A DNA stretch of 16,482 nt from Brevundimonas vancanneytii (GTDB lineage: Bacteria; Pseudomonadota; Alphaproteobacteria; Caulobacterales; Caulobacteraceae). The notes under the pieces were generated by a model that saw nothing but the letters and a program-made list of their open reading frames with translations, made no database searches and was not told the DNA's origin. Made by a program: the position numbers and the translations under genes. The stretch is from NCBI GenBank assembly GCA_945874855.1, contig CAMCIP010000022.1:1-16482 (forward strand), in the 5' to 3' direction. Shown piece after piece: positions 1 to 6,317 of this stretch (its first letter is position 1; each line of letters begins with the position of its first letter).

Positions 1-10
1 AGGGCGTCGC

Positions 11-454
11 ATGCTGGACCTGGGACTGGCCGTCGCCCACCACGTGCTGGTGTTCGGCCTGACGATCATGCTGGCCATGGAACTGGCCATGCTGCGGGGC
101 GAGAAGATCGACGTGGCGCGGCTGGCGCGGCTGGACGCAGGCTACGGCCTGACCGCGGCCCTGGTCGTGGCCGTGGGGGTCGCGCGCGTGATCTGGGGGG
201 CCAGGGGATGGGTCGCATACCAGGACAGTCCCGCCTTCTGGGCCAAGATGGCGCTGTTTCTGGCGATCGGCCTGATCTCCATCCTGCCGACCCTGACCTT
301 CCTCCGCTGGTCGCGGGCGGCGAAGGCGGACCCGGACTTCCAGCCCCTGCCCCGCGAGCGGAGGGGCACGACGCTGTGGGTGCGGATCGAGGTCGGCCTG
401 CTGATCCTGCTGGCCGTTCTGGCGGCGACCATGGCGCGCTGGCCGCTGTCGTAA
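11..454 (+). CDS. DUF2214 family inner-membrane protein
   Basis: Predicted 147-residue integral membrane protein of the DUF2214 family, whose function is unknown. Four hydrophobic helices are visible at about residues 5-25, 43-63, 78-98 and 122-142. Family-like features are an early HH pair and acidic residue in helix 1 (AHHVLVFG, E24), the stretch LDAGYGLTAA at 41-50, GVARVIWG near 56-63, and the SPAFWAKM then SILPTLTFLRW segment at 73-100. The length matches the family. The ATG at 11 gives a good N-terminal helix, but only 10 bases lie upstream, so a start before the window cannot be excluded. It ends about 150 bases before the next gene on the same strand. The family call rests on remembered motif similarity, not a search. 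Confidence 0.75.
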   Translation: MLDLGLAVAHHVLVFGLTIMLAMELAMLRGEKIDVARLARLDAGYGLTAALVVAVGVARVIWGARGWVAYQDSPAFWAKMALFLAIGLISILPTLTFLRWSRAAKADPDFQPLPRERRGTTLWVRIEVGLLILLAVLAATMARWPLS

Positions 455-605
455 TGCGGGGGGCTGGCGGGGGGGCCTGACCGAAACTTCACTTGCCGGG
501 ACCGCGGTTAACGGCGAAGGCTTCCCCTCAGGAGAGAACGTCGTCCGGCGGACGCCGCGCTCTGCCATACTGGTGCTTAGTTTTCGGGGAATCGGCGGGA
601 TCGCC

Positions 606-1787
606 ATGTCGCACGACGATCAACACGGACCCACGGATGGCGGCCACGGCGGCAATGGCGCCGATGCGCGACTGCACGCCGCCAATCCGCCGCCGCCCGG
701 CGCCCAGGATTCGGCCGACCGGCCGGTGCCGCCCGCGACGCCCGGCCACAGCCGCGCCCCCCTGCGCGGCGGCGACGGCATTTTGAGGCCCATCTCCGAG
801 AGCGAGTATTTCGCCCAGACGCCCGAGGCCGAGGCCATCGTCTCGTCCCATATCGACGAGTATTTCAACCAGCCGCTGGACATCTTTCCGTTCTGGGAAA
901 CCGACGGCAAGCCGGACCGTTTCCACGTCCTGTTCGCGCGCCAGATCGAGGAGCGTTTCCCGGTCGAGAACGACATCCGGGCGCGCATCCATGACTATGG
1001 ACGGCGCGTGTTCCGCGCCCTTGTGGTGCACGTGTCGGTCAAGCGGCTGAGCCAGGCGGGGGCCATGGCCGCCTTCGCCGCCCTGGCCATCCTCGGGCCC
1101 GGACTTTTCGCGGGCTGGGCGGGATCGGAGCCTATGGGACTGGGCCTGGCCGCCGGCGCCATGCTGCTGGCCTTCGGCGTCTTCTGGGCCCTGCAGGCAG
1201 TGCTGTTCATCCAGTACCGGTTCCAGCTGGAAAACGACTCCTACGAGCTGTCGCGCGAAGTGGTCCAGCGCACGCGCGAGCTGCAGAACCTGTTCACCAG
1301 TGCCCGCGCCATGGCCGATCAGGCCGAGACGCAGTTCCAGCAGGACGGCAAGGGCTGGGGGCGGCGCGCCGCCTATCTGACCCGGCTGACCATGTGGATC
1401 GGCGCGCGGATGGAATACCTCGAGAAATACGTCCAGATGGAGCTGTGGCGGGTCCGCCGCGAACGCTACTGGATGCGGTGGGCGCAGCGCATCATGACGC
1501 CGCTGGTCATGGTGATCGGTCTGGCCGTGCTGGCGCTGGAACCCGCGCCGGAGACGGGCGAGGCCGGCTTCCGGGGGCTGCAGATTCTGGCCGCCCTGCT
1601 GGGGATCGCCGTCAGCTATCTGTCCTACTTCAGCTGGCGCACGCCGGTGGCGGCGGTCCAGGACAAGCTGGGGGTCGACGGCTGGGTGCGTTATGCCTCG
1701 CTGGACGTCGACAACGCCGTGGCCGACCAGGTCCGCCGCGACAAGGAGCGGCTGGTCGAATACCGGGCCCTGACCCGCGGACGCTAG
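606..1787 (+). CDS. Unrecognised membrane protein with two transmembrane hairpins
   Basis: A 393-residue protein that I cannot assign to a family. The first 65 residues are low-complexity, rich in Gly, Pro, His and Asp, and look disordered. Residues 66-150 form a soluble segment with many acidic and aromatic residues (SEYFAQTPEAEA, IDEYFNQPLDIFPFWETDG). Two helices follow at about 151-173 and 177-204. Next comes a highly charged, probably helical region at 206-290 rich in Arg and Glu (YELSREVVQRTRELQ, MELWRVRRERYWMRWAQ), then a second helix pair at about 298-313 and 323-343 and a soluble tail. The ATG at 606 is preferred over an in-frame GTG at 573 because GGCGGGA lies just upstream. Its 3' end converges on the pseudouridine synthase gene. 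The 151-base gap before it (455-605) shows no promoter I would call. The gene is real by length and composition; its function is unknown. Confidence 0.8.
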   Translation: MSHDDQHGPTDGGHGGNGADARLHAANPPPPGAQDSADRPVPPATPGHSRAPLRGGDGILRPISESEYFAQTPEAEAIVSSHIDEYFNQPLDIFPFWETDGKPDRFHVLFARQIEERFPVENDIRARIHDYGRRVFRALVVHVSVKRLSQAGAMAAFAALAILGPGLFAGWAGSEPMGLGLAAGAMLLAFGVFWALQAVLFIQYRFQLENDSYELSREVVQRTRELQNLFTSARAMADQAETQFQQDGKGWGRRAAYLTRLTMWIGARMEYLEKYVQMELWRVRRERYWMRWAQRIMTPLVMVIGLAVLALEPAPETGEAGFRGLQILAALLGIAVSYLSYFSWRTPVAAVQDKLGVDGWVRYASLDVDNAVADQVRRDKERLVEYRALTRGR

Positions 1788-1847
1788 CCGAAGGCGGCGA
1801 GCCGGGCACCGAGCCGGGCGGGTCTCCCCGCGGGATTGCGGACGCCG

Positions 1848-2609
1848 CTACCGGTCCCTCTCCGGTCGGGAGAGGGAGGCGTGCGTCAGTCCCGCCGCCT
1901 GTGCCAGTCGACGGAAGTCGTCCGGCGGGGGCGCCTCGACGGTCCGGTCGCCGCCTTCAGGGTGGGGAAAGGTCAGCTTCCACGCATGGAGCATGAGCCG
2001 TGGCGCGGGCGATCCGGCCAGGGTCAGGGCGCCGCCGTAGCGGGGATCGCCGACCAGGGCGCGACCGATCGAGGCCATGTGGACGCGCAGCTGGTGCATG
2101 CGGCCGGTCAGGGGGTTCAGCTCGACCAGGGCCCCCTCCTGCGACCCTGCCAGGGTGCGGTAGAGGGTCTCGGAGGCCTGGGCGCCCGCCGCGGCGGCGT
2201 CGGCCACGCGCATGTGGCTCTCGCGGCCGATCTCGACGCGCAGCAGGGGGGTGTCGATGCGGCCCTGCGCCGGGTCGGGCGCGGCGGCGACCAGGGCCAG
2301 ATAGGTCTTCTTCAGGCGGCGGGCCTGGATGGCCTTGCCGAGGAAGCCGGCGGCCGGCCTGGTCTTCGCCGCCAGGATCACGCCCGAGGTGTCGCGGTCC
2401 AGACGGTGAACCAGATCGGGCCGCTTGCCGTTCGACCGGGCGAAGGCCCACAGCAGGTCGTCCAGCGTATGGGCCCGCACCCGCCCGCCCTGGCTGGACA
2501 GGCCCGCGGGCTTGTCCAGGACCAGGACGTGGGCGTCCTCATGGATCACCCAGGACCGCACGGCGGCGATCTCTTCAGACGACAGGTCGGCGGGCGTGCG
2601 GTCGGTCAC
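1848..2609 (-). CDS. RluA-family RNA pseudouridine synthase
   Basis: Cytoplasmic enzyme that converts specific uridines in rRNA or tRNA to pseudouridine. The 253-residue protein has the family motif I region DKPAGLSSQGG (32-42), the catalytic motif HRLDRDTSG (68-76) with Asp71 as the expected nucleophile, motif TGRMHQLRVHMASIG (168-182), GDPRYGG, and the C-terminal LMLHAWKLTFPHP strand. There is no N-terminal S4 domain, so it is a short catalytic-domain-only type. Which uridine it modifies cannot be read from the sequence. The start is a GTG at 2609, 10 bases after the stop of the upstream membrane-protein gene, so the two are probably cotranscribed. The last residues (SLSRPERD) are encoded by a GC-rich palindrome and look like a late extension of the C terminus. 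Confidence 0.92.
   Translation of the reverse strand: MTDRTPADLSSEEIAAVRSWVIHEDAHVLVLDKPAGLSSQGGRVRAHTLDDLLWAFARSNGKRPDLVHRLDRDTSGVILAAKTRPAAGFLGKAIQARRLKKTYLALVAAAPDPAQGRIDTPLLRVEIGRESHMRVADAAAAGAQASETLYRTLAGSQEGALVELNPLTGRMHQLRVHMASIGRALVGDPRYGGALTLAGSPAPRLMLHAWKLTFPHPEGGDRTVEAPPPDDFRRLAQAAGLTHASLSRPERDR
1855..1877. repeat. GC-rich palindrome between convergent genes
   Basis: A perfect 9-base stem, TCCCTCTCC / GGAGAGGGA, closes a 5-base loop (GGTCG). It lies between the convergent ends of the membrane-protein gene (stop at 1787) and the pseudouridine synthase, inside the last codons of the latter. There is no T-run on either side, so it is not a classical intrinsic terminator. It resembles the CCCTCTCC...GGAGAGGG palindromes dispersed in many GC-rich proteobacterial genomes. 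No second copy was found in this window. A role as bidirectional transcript end or RNA stabiliser is inference. Confidence 0.6.
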
Positions 2610-2619
2610 GCCCCACTGA

Positions 2620-3093
2620 CTAGCGCAGGACGCGGCTGTTCGACATGGCCCAGGCGTACCAGGTGAAGAAGGCGCATCCGGCGGTGATCACACCGTTCAT
2701 GATGTAGATCATGGGCGTGGCGACCTTTGCGCCGTCCTGCATCATGAAGCCCATGATCTCGCCCGCGCCGGAGATGCCATAGGTGTAGATCAGGCTGATC
2801 AGGAAGGCGGCGAAGGAGGCCGCGAAGACGGGAAAGGCCAGCTTCATCCGCAGCAGCAGCAGGATGGAGCCGAGCACCGCGCCCCAGACCCCGACCGCCC
2901 AGACCGCCGTCATCCAGGTGGGCAGGGCCGCATAGTGGGCGATCTGCTCCGGCGTCATGCCGGCCTTGGCCATGTAGTCGGCGCCGCCGGTCATGCTCAT
3001 GATGTAGTCATAGCCGCCGTAGCTGTTCCACAGCACCGCCACCGCCCCGACGGCCCACAGATGCCAGGGCGTCTTCGTCGTCATCCAGATCAT
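2620..3093 (-). CDS. Small four-helix membrane protein of unknown function
   Basis: A 157-residue protein with hydrophobic helices at about residues 10-30, 60-82, 86-106 and 128-148. It begins with a recognisable TPWHLWAVGAVAVLWN segment and contains GGYDYIMS, TWMTAVWAVGVWGAVLGS and a Met-rich stretch near 114-133. Proteins of this type in alphaproteobacteria are often labelled sugar transporter, but I see no transport motif and would not trust that label. The ATG at 3093 has a strong ribosome site, GGGAGGGG, a few bases upstream; an in-frame ATG three codons later is spaced less well. It lies 63 bases after rarA and 10 bases before the pseudouridine synthase, so it is the middle gene of a likely operon. 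In many alphaproteobacteria crcB sits near rarA and an rluA-type gene, but this protein lacks CrcB features. Confidence 0.8.
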   Translation of the reverse strand: MIWMTTKTPWHLWAVGAVAVLWNSYGGYDYIMSMTGGADYMAKAGMTPEQIAHYAALPTWMTAVWAVGVWGAVLGSILLLLRMKLAFPVFAASFAAFLISLIYTYGISGAGEIMGFMMQDGAKVATPMIYIMNGVITAGCAFFTWYAWAMSNSRVLR

Positions 3094-3156
3094 TGAACCC
3101 CTCCCAAGGTTGATGCGGCCGACGGTATGCCCGGAACGGGATCACGGCAACGCCGG

Positions 3157-4467
3157 TCAGGTGGCCCCCTCCCCCTTGGCCGCCCGCAGCGCCGCCCAGC
3201 GCTCCAGCCGTGCCTTGACCTTCTCCTCATGGCCCTCGCCCTTCGGAGAATAGTAGGTCGGGCGGGTCATGCCGTCGGGGAAGTAGTTCGCGCCGGAGAA
3301 GCCCTCGGGCGTGTCGGGGTCGTACTGGTAGCCGGCGCCGTAGCCGAGGTCCTTGAGCAGTTTGGTCGCCGGGCTGCGGATGTGGGCAGGCGGCATCAGG
3401 GAGCCGGTCTCGCGGGCCGATTTCTGCGCCGCCTTGAAGGCCTCATAGACGGCGACCGACTTCGGGGCCGTGGCCAGATGGACCACGGCCTGGGCCAGGG
3501 CCAGTTCGCCCTCCGGACTGCCGAGGAAGTCGTAGGTCTCCCTGGCCGCATTGGCGACCAGCAGGGACAGGGGGTCGGCCTGGCCGATGTCCTCTACCGC
3601 CATACGGACGATGCGGCGGGCCAGATAGAGGGGATCCTCGCCGCCGTTCAACATGCGCGCCAGCCAGTAGAGGGCCGCGTCCGGATCCGAGCCTCGCACA
3701 GATTTATGCAGCGCAGATATGAGGTTGTAGTGCTCTTCTCGACTTTTGTCGTAAGCGGGAGCCCGGCGTTGCAGGGTGCCGGCCAGGCCCTGGACGTCCA
3801 GGGCAGTCCCTTCGGGCAAGGCGAACAGGGTCTCCGTCAGGGTCAGCAGATAACGGCCGTCGCCGTCGGCCAGGGCCAGCAGCGCCTGACGCGCCTCGGG
3901 GCTCAGCGGCAGGGCGCGATCCTCCGCGGCCTCAGCGCGGCTCAACAGTTGATCCAGCGCCGCATCGTCCAGTCTTTTCAGCACAAAGACCTGGCTGCGG
4001 GACAGGAGCGCGCCGTTCAGCTCGAACGAGGGGTTCTCGGTCGTGGCCCCCACGAGGGTGACGACGCCCTCCTCCACGAAGGGCAGGAAGCCGTCTTGCT
4101 GGGCGCGGTTGAAGCGGTGGATCTCGTCGACGAACAGCAGGGTGGACTGGCCCGCGGCGCGGCGTCCGCGCGCGGTCTCGAAGGCCTTGCGCAGATCGGC
4201 GACGCCGGAGAAGACGGCCGAGATCTGCTGGAACTGGTAGCCGGCGGCCTGGGCCAGAAGCCGCGCGATGGTGGTCTTGCCGGTGCCGGGCGGCCCCCAC
4301 AGGATCATGGAGCCCAGCCGCCCCCCGTCGACCATGCGCCGGATCGGCCCGCCCTCACCCAGCAGGTGATCCTGACCCACCACCTCGTCCAGGGCACGGG
4401 GCCGCAGCCGCTCGGCGAGGGGGGCGTCGGGCGGATGGACCCCGGCGGCTTCGAACAGGTCGGACAT
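3157..4467 (-). CDS. rarA: Replication-associated recombination protein A (RarA/MgsA), AAA+ ATPase
   Basis: A 436-residue AAA+ ATPase of the RarA/MgsA/WRNIP1 family, which acts at stalled replication forks and binds SSB. The N-terminal LAERLRPRALDEVVGQDHLL (17-36) is the family opening. Walker A is GPPGTGKTT (58-66), Walker B is LLFVDEIHRFN (110-120) with Asp114 and Glu115, sensor 1 is TTENPSFELN (142-151), and the arginine finger is in LLSRSQVF (Arg157). The C-terminal clamp-loader-like tetramerisation region is typical: DKSREEHYNLISALHKSVRG, LYWLARML, and the late NYFPDGM...YYSP motif. The length fits the family. The ATG at 4467 gives the expected MSDLF start. It is first in a minus-strand cluster with a small membrane protein and a pseudouridine synthase. 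It diverges from a small lipoprotein gene across about 140 bases. Confidence 0.96.
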   Translation of the reverse strand: MSDLFEAAGVHPPDAPLAERLRPRALDEVVGQDHLLGEGGPIRRMVDGGRLGSMILWGPPGTGKTTIARLLAQAAGYQFQQISAVFSGVADLRKAFETARGRRAAGQSTLLFVDEIHRFNRAQQDGFLPFVEEGVVTLVGATTENPSFELNGALLSRSQVFVLKRLDDAALDQLLSRAEAAEDRALPLSPEARQALLALADGDGRYLLTLTETLFALPEGTALDVQGLAGTLQRRAPAYDKSREEHYNLISALHKSVRGSDPDAALYWLARMLNGGEDPLYLARRIVRMAVEDIGQADPLSLLVANAARETYDFLGSPEGELALAQAVVHLATAPKSVAVYEAFKAAQKSARETGSLMPPAHIRSPATKLLKDLGYGAGYQYDPDTPEGFSGANYFPDGMTRPTYYSPKGEGHEEKVKARLERWAALRAAKGEGAT

Positions 4468-4536
4468 GGTAACGACCTAGGGCTTGCGGGGAGCGGAAGG
4501 AAGACGGTGGCAGCCGGGTCCCGTCGGTCGGCAACC

Positions 4537-4563
4537 TTGACGCGCAGTGAGCACGGGTATCTG
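4537..4563 (+). promoter_or_regulatory. Candidate promoter for the small lipoprotein gene
   Basis: TTGACG at 4537-4542 matches the alphaproteobacterial housekeeping -35 element. A weak -10 (TATCTG, 4558-4563, spacer 15; or TCTGCT at 4560-4565, spacer 17) follows. A start of transcription near 4570 would leave a leader of about 40 bases before the ATG at 4610. The -35 is good and the -10 is poor, so this is only a candidate. Confidence 0.3.
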
Positions 4564-4609
4564 CTCCCTCACAGAGGCTGGCTGACCGGCCGTGGCTGGA
4601 GCATTCCCG

Positions 4610-4885
4610 ATGCGCACCCTGATCGCCTTCCCTGTCCTGGCCCTCGGCCTGCTGGCCTTGGCTGGCTGCACCACGACAGGCGACAGCCGCGACATGACCC
4701 TGGCTGAACGGGCCGCGCAGTGCCACGGCAGCGCCCGGCTGGCCCCGACCGGCCGCCAGACCGGGGACGTCCGGCGCGACTACATGTGCCAGAGCGCCCA
4801 TGCTCCGCGGGAGTCGAACGTCGTCGGCAATGGCACGGCCCGGTCCGGCGCGATCGACCGAATCCTGCTGGGGCGGCGCAACTAG
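4610..4885 (+). CDS. Small putative lipoprotein
   Basis: A 91-residue predicted lipoprotein that I do not recognise. The signal MRTLIAFPVLALGLLALAGC ends in a lipobox LAGC with Cys20 as the lipidated residue; there is no Asp at +2, so outer-membrane sorting is plausible. The mature part is short and polar, with two more cysteines (Cys38 and Cys60) that could form a disulfide, and the segment RLAPTGRQTGDVRRDYMC between them. The ATG at 4610 is chosen over a GTG at 4592 because GGAG lies 8 bases upstream and the lipoprotein signal then begins properly. It diverges from rarA and is followed on the same strand by a VOC-family gene 83 bases downstream. Confidence 0.72.
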   Translation: MRTLIAFPVLALGLLALAGCTTTGDSRDMTLAERAAQCHGSARLAPTGRQTGDVRRDYMCQSAHAPRESNVVGNGTARSGAIDRILLGRRN

Positions 4886-4968
4886 CGGGCCCGCACGGGC
4901 GGCGGGGGCCGGGACCCCGTGAGTGCGTCCCACCTTTCGTCGGGGGCTGCGACGGGTGATAAGGGGCC

Positions 4969-5391
4969 ATGAGCGAACCCAACCCGATCCCGACCGGGGG
5001 CGTTGTGCCCTATCTGACCATCCCCGCGCGCGGCGGGCAGGCGGCGGTGGAGTTCTATCGCGCCGCCTTCGGGGCCGAGGAGTTGTTCCGCAACCTGGCC
5101 GAGGACGGCGAGCGGCTGATGCACAGCCGGATGGTGATCAACGGCGGCCTGCTGATGCTGTCGGACGAATTTCCCGAGTACGGCCATGAAAGCGACGTCG
5201 AGCCGAAGGGCGTGGCCCTGCATCTGCAGGTGGACGACGCCGACTTCTGGTGGGAGCGGGCGCTGTCGGCGGGCGCCGTGCCGGTGATGCCGCTGGCGGA
5301 CCAGTTCTGGGGCGACCGCTACGGCCGGGTGATGGATCCGTTCGGGCACTGCTGGTCGATCGCCGCCCCGATCCGGAATGGCGGCGGCTGA
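4969..5391 (+). CDS. VOC superfamily protein, PhnB-like (glyoxalase/bleomycin-resistance fold)
   Basis: A 140-residue cytoplasmic protein with the two beta-alpha-beta-beta-beta modules of the vicinal oxygen chelate fold. The N-terminal VVPYLTIPARGGQAAVEFYR and AAFGAEE are typical of PhnB-like proteins. His52 (LMHSRMVINGG) and the C-terminal GDRYGRVMDPFGHCWSIA (115-132) are the usual family landmarks. Members of this group have diverse or unknown reactions, and no substrate can be named here. The ATG at 4969 is preceded by AAGGGG. It converges on the I78 lipoprotein cluster with a gap of only 21 bases. Confidence 0.88.
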   Translation: MSEPNPIPTGGVVPYLTIPARGGQAAVEFYRAAFGAEELFRNLAEDGERLMHSRMVINGGLLMLSDEFPEYGHESDVEPKGVALHLQVDDADFWWERALSAGAVPVMPLADQFWGDRYGRVMDPFGHCWSIAAPIRNGGG

Positions 5392-5412
5392 GGCAGGTCC
5401 GCTCGTCCGGAC

Positions 5413-5685
5413 TCAGCCGCAGATGACCGACCGGATGATGCCCGTGGCCTGTTCGAAGCGGATGTTGAGGCGGTCGGGGCGGTAGTCCCGGGTCGTGGGG
5501 CAGGTGGTGCAGACCAGACGCACCGGCTTGCCGGCCGGAAAGGTGACGGCGCCGGCGTGGGACCCGATCAGGGACTGGGCCCCGGCCGCGCCGCACTGGT
5601 CCGGCGACGGCAAGCCGTCCGGCGGCGTCAGGGCCGCGCAGCCGCCGACGACGAGCAGCAGGGGCAGGATCAGGAGGCGTCTCAT
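5413..5685 (-). CDS. I78-family (potato inhibitor I-78-like) lipoprotein, copy 3
   Basis: A 90-residue protein with a lipoprotein signal (MRRLLILPLLLVVGGC, lipid Cys16) and an I78-like domain. Known I78 members are small secreted serine-protease inhibitors. Matching parts are PDQCGAAGAQSLIGS (29-43), RDYRPDRLNIRF (66-77) and the terminal GIIRSVICG. Where most I78 proteins have a plain loop before the DYRPDRLN motif, this one has CTTC (59-62). The start ATG at 5685 overlaps the stop of the preceding copy (ATGA), so translation is probably coupled. It is last in the operon holC-copy 1-copy 2-copy 3. A longer reading frame from 5868 is rejected because it runs through copy 2. Actual inhibitor activity is untested. 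Confidence 0.82.
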   Translation of the reverse strand: MRRLLILPLLLVVGGCAALTPPDGLPSPDQCGAAGAQSLIGSHAGAVTFPAGKPVRLVCTTCPTTRDYRPDRLNIRFEQATGIIRSVICG

Positions 5686-5966
5686 CCGCAGCTCACCTTT
5701 TCGACGATGCCGGACTGCTGGTCGTGGACGACGTTCAGGCGACGGGGATTGTAGTCCATGGTGACGGCGCAGACGTCGCAGGTGACGCGCCAGATCTCGC
5801 CCACGGGCGGGGCAGGCAGGTCGGTGCGGTTGCGGCCGACCAGGGACTGGTAGTGGCCGGCGCGGCACTGGTCCGGGGCTTCGGAGGGAACCTCGGCGAC
5901 GGGCATGGGGGCACAGGCCACAAGGGCGAGGCCGGTCAGCGGAATCAGGGCGGCGAGCGCTCTCAT
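5682..5966 (-). CDS. I78-family (potato inhibitor I-78-like) lipoprotein, copy 2
   Basis: A 94-residue protein with the signal MRALAALIPLTGLALVAC (lipobox LVAC, Cys18) followed by an I78-like domain: PDQCRAGHYQSLVGRNRTDL (31-50), VTCDVC (61-66), TMDYNPRRLNVVHDQ (69-83) and terminal VEKVSCG. It keeps the TMDY form of the family motif better than its two neighbours. The ATG at 5966 has GAGGAAG upstream, and the gap from copy 1 is 24 bases. The stop overlaps the start of copy 3. The four cysteines of the mature domain (34, 63, 66, 93) line up with those of the other two copies. Confidence 0.83.
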   Translation of the reverse strand: MRALAALIPLTGLALVACAPMPVAEVPSEAPDQCRAGHYQSLVGRNRTDLPAPPVGEIWRVTCDVCAVTMDYNPRRLNVVHDQQSGIVEKVSCG

Positions 5967-5990
5967 GGGGTCATCTTCCTCGGCAGGGGC

Positions 5991-6317
5991 TCAACCGCAG
6001 CGGACGGTCCGGATCCTGTCGGTGGTCTGATCGTAGAGGATGTTCAGACGCGAGGGCGAAAAGTCCTCGGTCATCGGGCAGGTGGTGCAGGTGACTCGCC
6101 GGGCGGCGGGGTTGACCGGAACGGGAATTTCACTGCGAGGGCGGCCGACCAGCCATTGCAGATCGGCGGCGCCGCACTGGTCCGGCGAAGGCCGTTCCGG
6201 AAGCGGCTCGCCGGCCGGGACCGCGACCACGCCGACGGGGCGGAAGTCGGGCACGGGGTCGGTCGCCGGGGCCGGGGCGGCGCAGGCGGCCAGGACCGCC
6301 AGCAGGGACAGGGTCAG
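5991..6317 (-). CDS. I78-family (potato inhibitor I-78-like) lipoprotein, copy 1, likely CTG start
   Basis: A 108-residue protein if read from the CTG at 6317. It has a short hydrophobic signal ending in a lipobox (LAVLAAC, Cys12), a Pro/Val-rich linker of about 30 residues, then an I78-like domain: SPDQCGAADLQWLVGRPRSE (44-63), VTCTTCPMTEDF (75-86), PSRLNILYDQ (88-97) and terminal IRTVRCG. No ATG, GTG or TTG lies near the signal peptide. The CTG at 6317 overlaps the holC stop (CTGA) with AAGG a few bases upstream. The only standard start in frame is the ATG at 6452, which would add 45 residues ahead of the signal, all of them overlapping holC; gene finders may choose it. The domain call is firm; the start is inference. 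Confidence 0.72.
   Translation of the reverse strand: MTLSLLAVLAACAAPAPATDPVPDFRPVGVVAVPAGEPLPERPSPDQCGAADLQWLVGRPRSEIPVPVNPAARRVTCTTCPMTEDFSPSRLNILYDQTTDRIRTVRCG

Noticed and set aside
455..605. Possible promoter or terminator between the first two genes
   Set aside because: TTGCCG at 493 and CATACT near 567 are not properly spaced with partners, and the G-rich tract after 454 forms no clear hairpin.
1836..2666. A 276-codon + strand frame over the pseudouridine synthase
   Set aside because: Antisense shadow; the minus strand carries HRLDRDTSG and the other family motifs.
3700..3760. Local drop in GC inside rarA
   Set aside because: It covers the conserved DKSREEHYNLISALHKSVRG segment, whose amino acids demand AT-rich codons; no sign of transfer.
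3127..4707. A 526-codon open frame on the + strand over rarA
   Set aside because: The opposite strand encodes a complete RarA with all AAA+ motifs; the + frame has no family features.
4889..4900. GCCCG CA CGGGC palindrome after the small lipoprotein
   Set aside because: A 5-base stem with a 2-base loop and no T-run is expected by chance at this GC content.
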